Origin: Bifidobacterium sp.
Lineage (GTDB): Bacteria > Actinomycetota > Actinomycetes > Actinomycetales > Bifidobacteriaceae
Direction of reading: 5' to 3'
Assembly (NCBI GenBank): GCA_022640915.1
Contig: JALCCT010000001.1
Location: forward strand, 124,001 to 188,000
Length of the DNA: 64,000 nucleotides
Part shown: one piece after another, positions 62,415 to 64,000 of the stretch
Layout: every line of letters begins with the position of its first letter
Position numbering within the stretch: the first letter of the stretch is position 1
Made by a program: the position numbers and the translations under genes
Notes under the pieces: generated by a model
Databases searched by the model: none
What the model was told of the DNA's origin: nothing
What the model saw: the letters and a program-made list of their open reading frames with translations, nothing else

Positions 62415-63638
62415 GTGCGCATAGCTTTCGTGTTCGACGATACGCTCGATGTCCTTGACGGTGTTCAGCAGCACATCATTATACTGGGGCGCGAATTGGC
62501 TCGGCGTGGCCATCATGTGGAATACCTGGTTGGGCAGAGCGAGCACTCCCCTGTCCCCGGCACTCATTCGCTGGCCCGGAACATGATGGTCTCGTTCAAT
62601 GGCAACCGCATGCGCATCCCGGTGTCGGCAAACCGCGCCGATATTCGCCGCGTGCTACGCGAGGGAGATTACGACATCCTCGATGTGCAGTCGCCCTACA
62701 GCCCGATGCTTTCCGGCAAGGTGCTTGCGGCAGCGGCGCCGTCCACAGGAGTTGTAGCCACGTACCATATCGCTGCTGCGGGTCGAATGGCCCATTGCTG
62801 CGGTAAACTGCTGGGAACTATCAACCGGCATTCGCATCGGCGCGTCGACGAGGTGGTGGCAGTCTCCCCTGTCGCGGCCGAGTATGCGCGTGACACAGCG
62901 CACGTCTCAAGTACCGTCATCGCCAATCCCGTCGATGTGCAAAGGCTTGTTCGCTCGCGCGAGACGGCCGGCGCCGAACGCATCGCGAAGCTCCATGGCA
63001 ACGGCCCGCATGTAGTATTCATCGGGCGCTTCGTCTCCCGCAAGGGCGCAAGGATTCTGCTTGACGCGCTGCGATGGGGCGAACACCATGGCGTCTTCCC
63101 GGCAGGCATGCATGTGACGTTGGGTGGCAAAGGCCCACTGCTGGCTGAGTGCCAAGCCCAGGCAGCAACGTTGCGCACACCTGTGGAATTCACCGGATTC
63201 GTCGGCGAAGACGACAAGCCGGCGCTGCTGGCCAGCGCCGATGCGGCCGTATTCCCTTCAACTGGAGGCGAGTCCTTCGGCATCGTGCTGCTGGAGGCCA
63301 TCGCCGCAGGCTCGCGCGTTGTGCTTGCCGGCGACAATCCCGGGTATCGCTCGACCTTGCTGAATGATGATGACGCGCTGTTCCCGGTGATTCGATCGGA
63401 CCGGGCGAACCGCACGAACCATGCTGGCGACCCGCAAAGCTCGGATCGCAACACAAGTCGAGAAGCTGTGCTGGCGCGCCGGATAACCCGAGCTCTCGTT
63501 GACGAGCCCTGGGCCGAGGCTATTCATGCTCGGCAATCGGCGCTGCTTCAACGATACGATGTAACAACCGTGGCGGACCAGGTTGAAACGGTGTACGCAA
63601 AGGCGATTGCCGACAGGGCAACCGCCTCAGCGGAATAA
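62415..63638 (+). CDS. GT4 glycosyltransferase (phosphatidylinositol-mannosyltransferase-like)
   Basis: A 407-residue GT-B glycosyltransferase. N-terminal domain: IAFVFDDTLDVLDGVQQHI, ELARRGHHVEYLVGQSEH, ILDVQSPYSPMLSGKVL, TYHIAAAGRMAH. C-terminal nucleotide-sugar domain: HVVFIGRFVSRKGARILLDAL, VEFTGFVGEDDKPALLASADAAVFPSTGGESFGIVLLEAIAAGSRVVLAGDNPGYRS, with the E-x7-E motif in ESFGIVLLEA. The GDNPGYRS end resembles actinobacterial PimB/PimC-type mannosyltransferases, so a membrane glycolipid acceptor is likely. Starts at GTG 62415 with a weak ribosome-binding site. Its end overlaps the convergent DUF5701 gene by 12 bases. Confidence 0.88.
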   Translation: MRIAFVFDDTLDVLDGVQQHIIILGRELARRGHHVEYLVGQSEHSPVPGTHSLARNMMVSFNGNRMRIPVSANRADIRRVLREGDYDILDVQSPYSPMLSGKVLAAAAPSTGVVATYHIAAAGRMAHCCGKLLGTINRHSHRRVDEVVAVSPVAAEYARDTAHVSSTVIANPVDVQRLVRSRETAGAERIAKLHGNGPHVVFIGRFVSRKGARILLDALRWGEHHGVFPAGMHVTLGGKGPLLAECQAQAATLRTPVEFTGFVGEDDKPALLASADAAVFPSTGGESFGIVLLEAIAAGSRVVLAGDNPGYRSTLLNDDDALFPVIRSDRANRTNHAGDPQSSDRNTSREAVLARRITRALVDEPWAEAIHARQSALLQRYDVTTVADQVETVYAKAIADRATASAE

Positions 63639-64000
63639 CGACACACCGCGTCGAGCGCTGCAGTAGGCGTTGCCGAGCCATGTGTGACGCGAATTCGGCC
63701 ACACGGAGCCAAGTCTGGGCGAGTTCTGACTCATCCAGATGCTGGGTACCCGGCCGTCGGCGCTGCGCGAGCCGAGCAGATTGAAACCGTTCTTCTTCAC
63801 CAGCCAATCAGGATGCTGTGTGGCGATGGCCAGCCCCTCTTCCAACGTCAGCGGCAGTCGTTCGTCCGAATCGATGAGCTTATGTGCCACGTCCGGCTCA
63901 CGGTTGACATAGGACGTGCCGGTATGCGGATCCACGACGAGGTAGAACGGTCCCTCCGGTGGCTCGAAGCCATCCTGTGGCTGGAAGCTGGCGATGTCGC
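63627..64000 (-). CDS. DUF5701-family protein, C-terminal part (runs off right edge)
   Basis: The last 123 codons of a gene entering from the right edge. They read DIASFQPQDGFEPPEGPFYL, then VDPHTGTSYVNREPDVAHKLI, LPLTLEEGLAIATQHPDWLVKKNGFNLLGSR, RVPSIWMSQNSPRLGSVWPNSRHTWLGNAYCSARR. These are the C-terminal segments I associate with actinobacterial DUF5701 proteins of unknown function (RVPALWIS-type and HTWLGSASC-type motifs). The start lies outside the window. The stop codon is inside the convergent glycosyltransferase gene. Confidence 0.8.
   Translation of the reverse strand, partial: DIASFQPQDGFEPPEGPFYLVVDPHTGTSYVNREPDVAHKLIDSDERLPLTLEEGLAIATQHPDWLVKKNGFNLLGSRSADGRVPSIWMSQNSPRLGSVWPNSRHTWLGNAYCSARRGVSLFR

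Overview
The window reads as chromosome of a high-GC Gram-positive actinobacterium, most likely Bifidobacterium or a close Bifidobacteriaceae relative. This is inferred from protein sequence character, not from a search. Supporting features are a PstSCAB/SenX3-RegX3-like phosphate module, Ino1, a DUF5701 end, a GlpR/RimJ pair, an actinobacterial-type SRP RNA, a LeuA of actinobacterial length and a C1 peptidase ending in DPMGALA. No insertion sequences, phage genes, CRISPR arrays or rRNA genes were seen. Most of the window is core genome, with genes on both strands but mainly on the minus strand.

Layout. 1-0.8 kb: murB 5' part, rpmG and a tRNA cluster (Met, Thr, Tyr). 0.9-2.8 kb: an aminotransferase and groES behind a perfect CIRCE operator. 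3.0-6.9 kb: a conserved actinobacterial neighbourhood (GlpR-like membrane protein, RimJ-like acetyltransferase, 5-formyltetrahydrofolate cyclo-ligase, FmdB zinc ribbon, SAF protein). 7.0-12.5 kb: an operon with an FHA protein, a 1,228-residue helicase-like protein whose catalytic motifs are all degraded, and a coupled 67-residue protein. 12.7-14.0 kb: rplJ-rplL with a leader attenuator. 15-16.4 kb: purine permease. 16.6-24 kb: phosphate uptake (pstSCAB) behind a PHO box, its two-component system, and MTA/SAH nucleosidase overlapping the kinase gene. 24-26.6 kb: two tandem DAHP synthases.

26.8-27.2 kb holds three 132-bp tandem repeats ending on the stop codon of a bleomycin-hydrolase-type peptidase. 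28.7-36.3 kb: a coiled-coil polar-scaffold-like protein, pyroglutamyl peptidase with an altered catalytic histidine, a laccase-domain protein, an aldo/keto reductase, and DUF2207 and LemA proteins. 36.4-38.8 kb: a LuxR-type response regulator, a membrane histidine kinase and, convergent with them, a small secreted two-cysteine peptide gene with a 20-bp lux-box-like palindrome just upstream of its predicted -35. This is the best candidate here for an undescribed signalling system.

39-42.4 kb: an ascorbate-family PTS (IIA-IIB-IIC) with a GntR/UTRA regulator and a strong promoter whose spacer is built of 8-bp repeats. 42.6-49.1 kb: topA-tmk-holB as an overlapping operon, and a PAP2 phosphatase. 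49.2 kb: SRP RNA. 49.6-64 kb: hemolysin III protein, a large wall-anchored subtilase, inositol-phosphate synthase, a class A PBP, an aminotransferase, leuA, a GT4 glycosyltransferase and the end of a DUF5701 gene. Start sites were chosen by ribosome-binding sites and family N-termini and often shorten the longest open frame.
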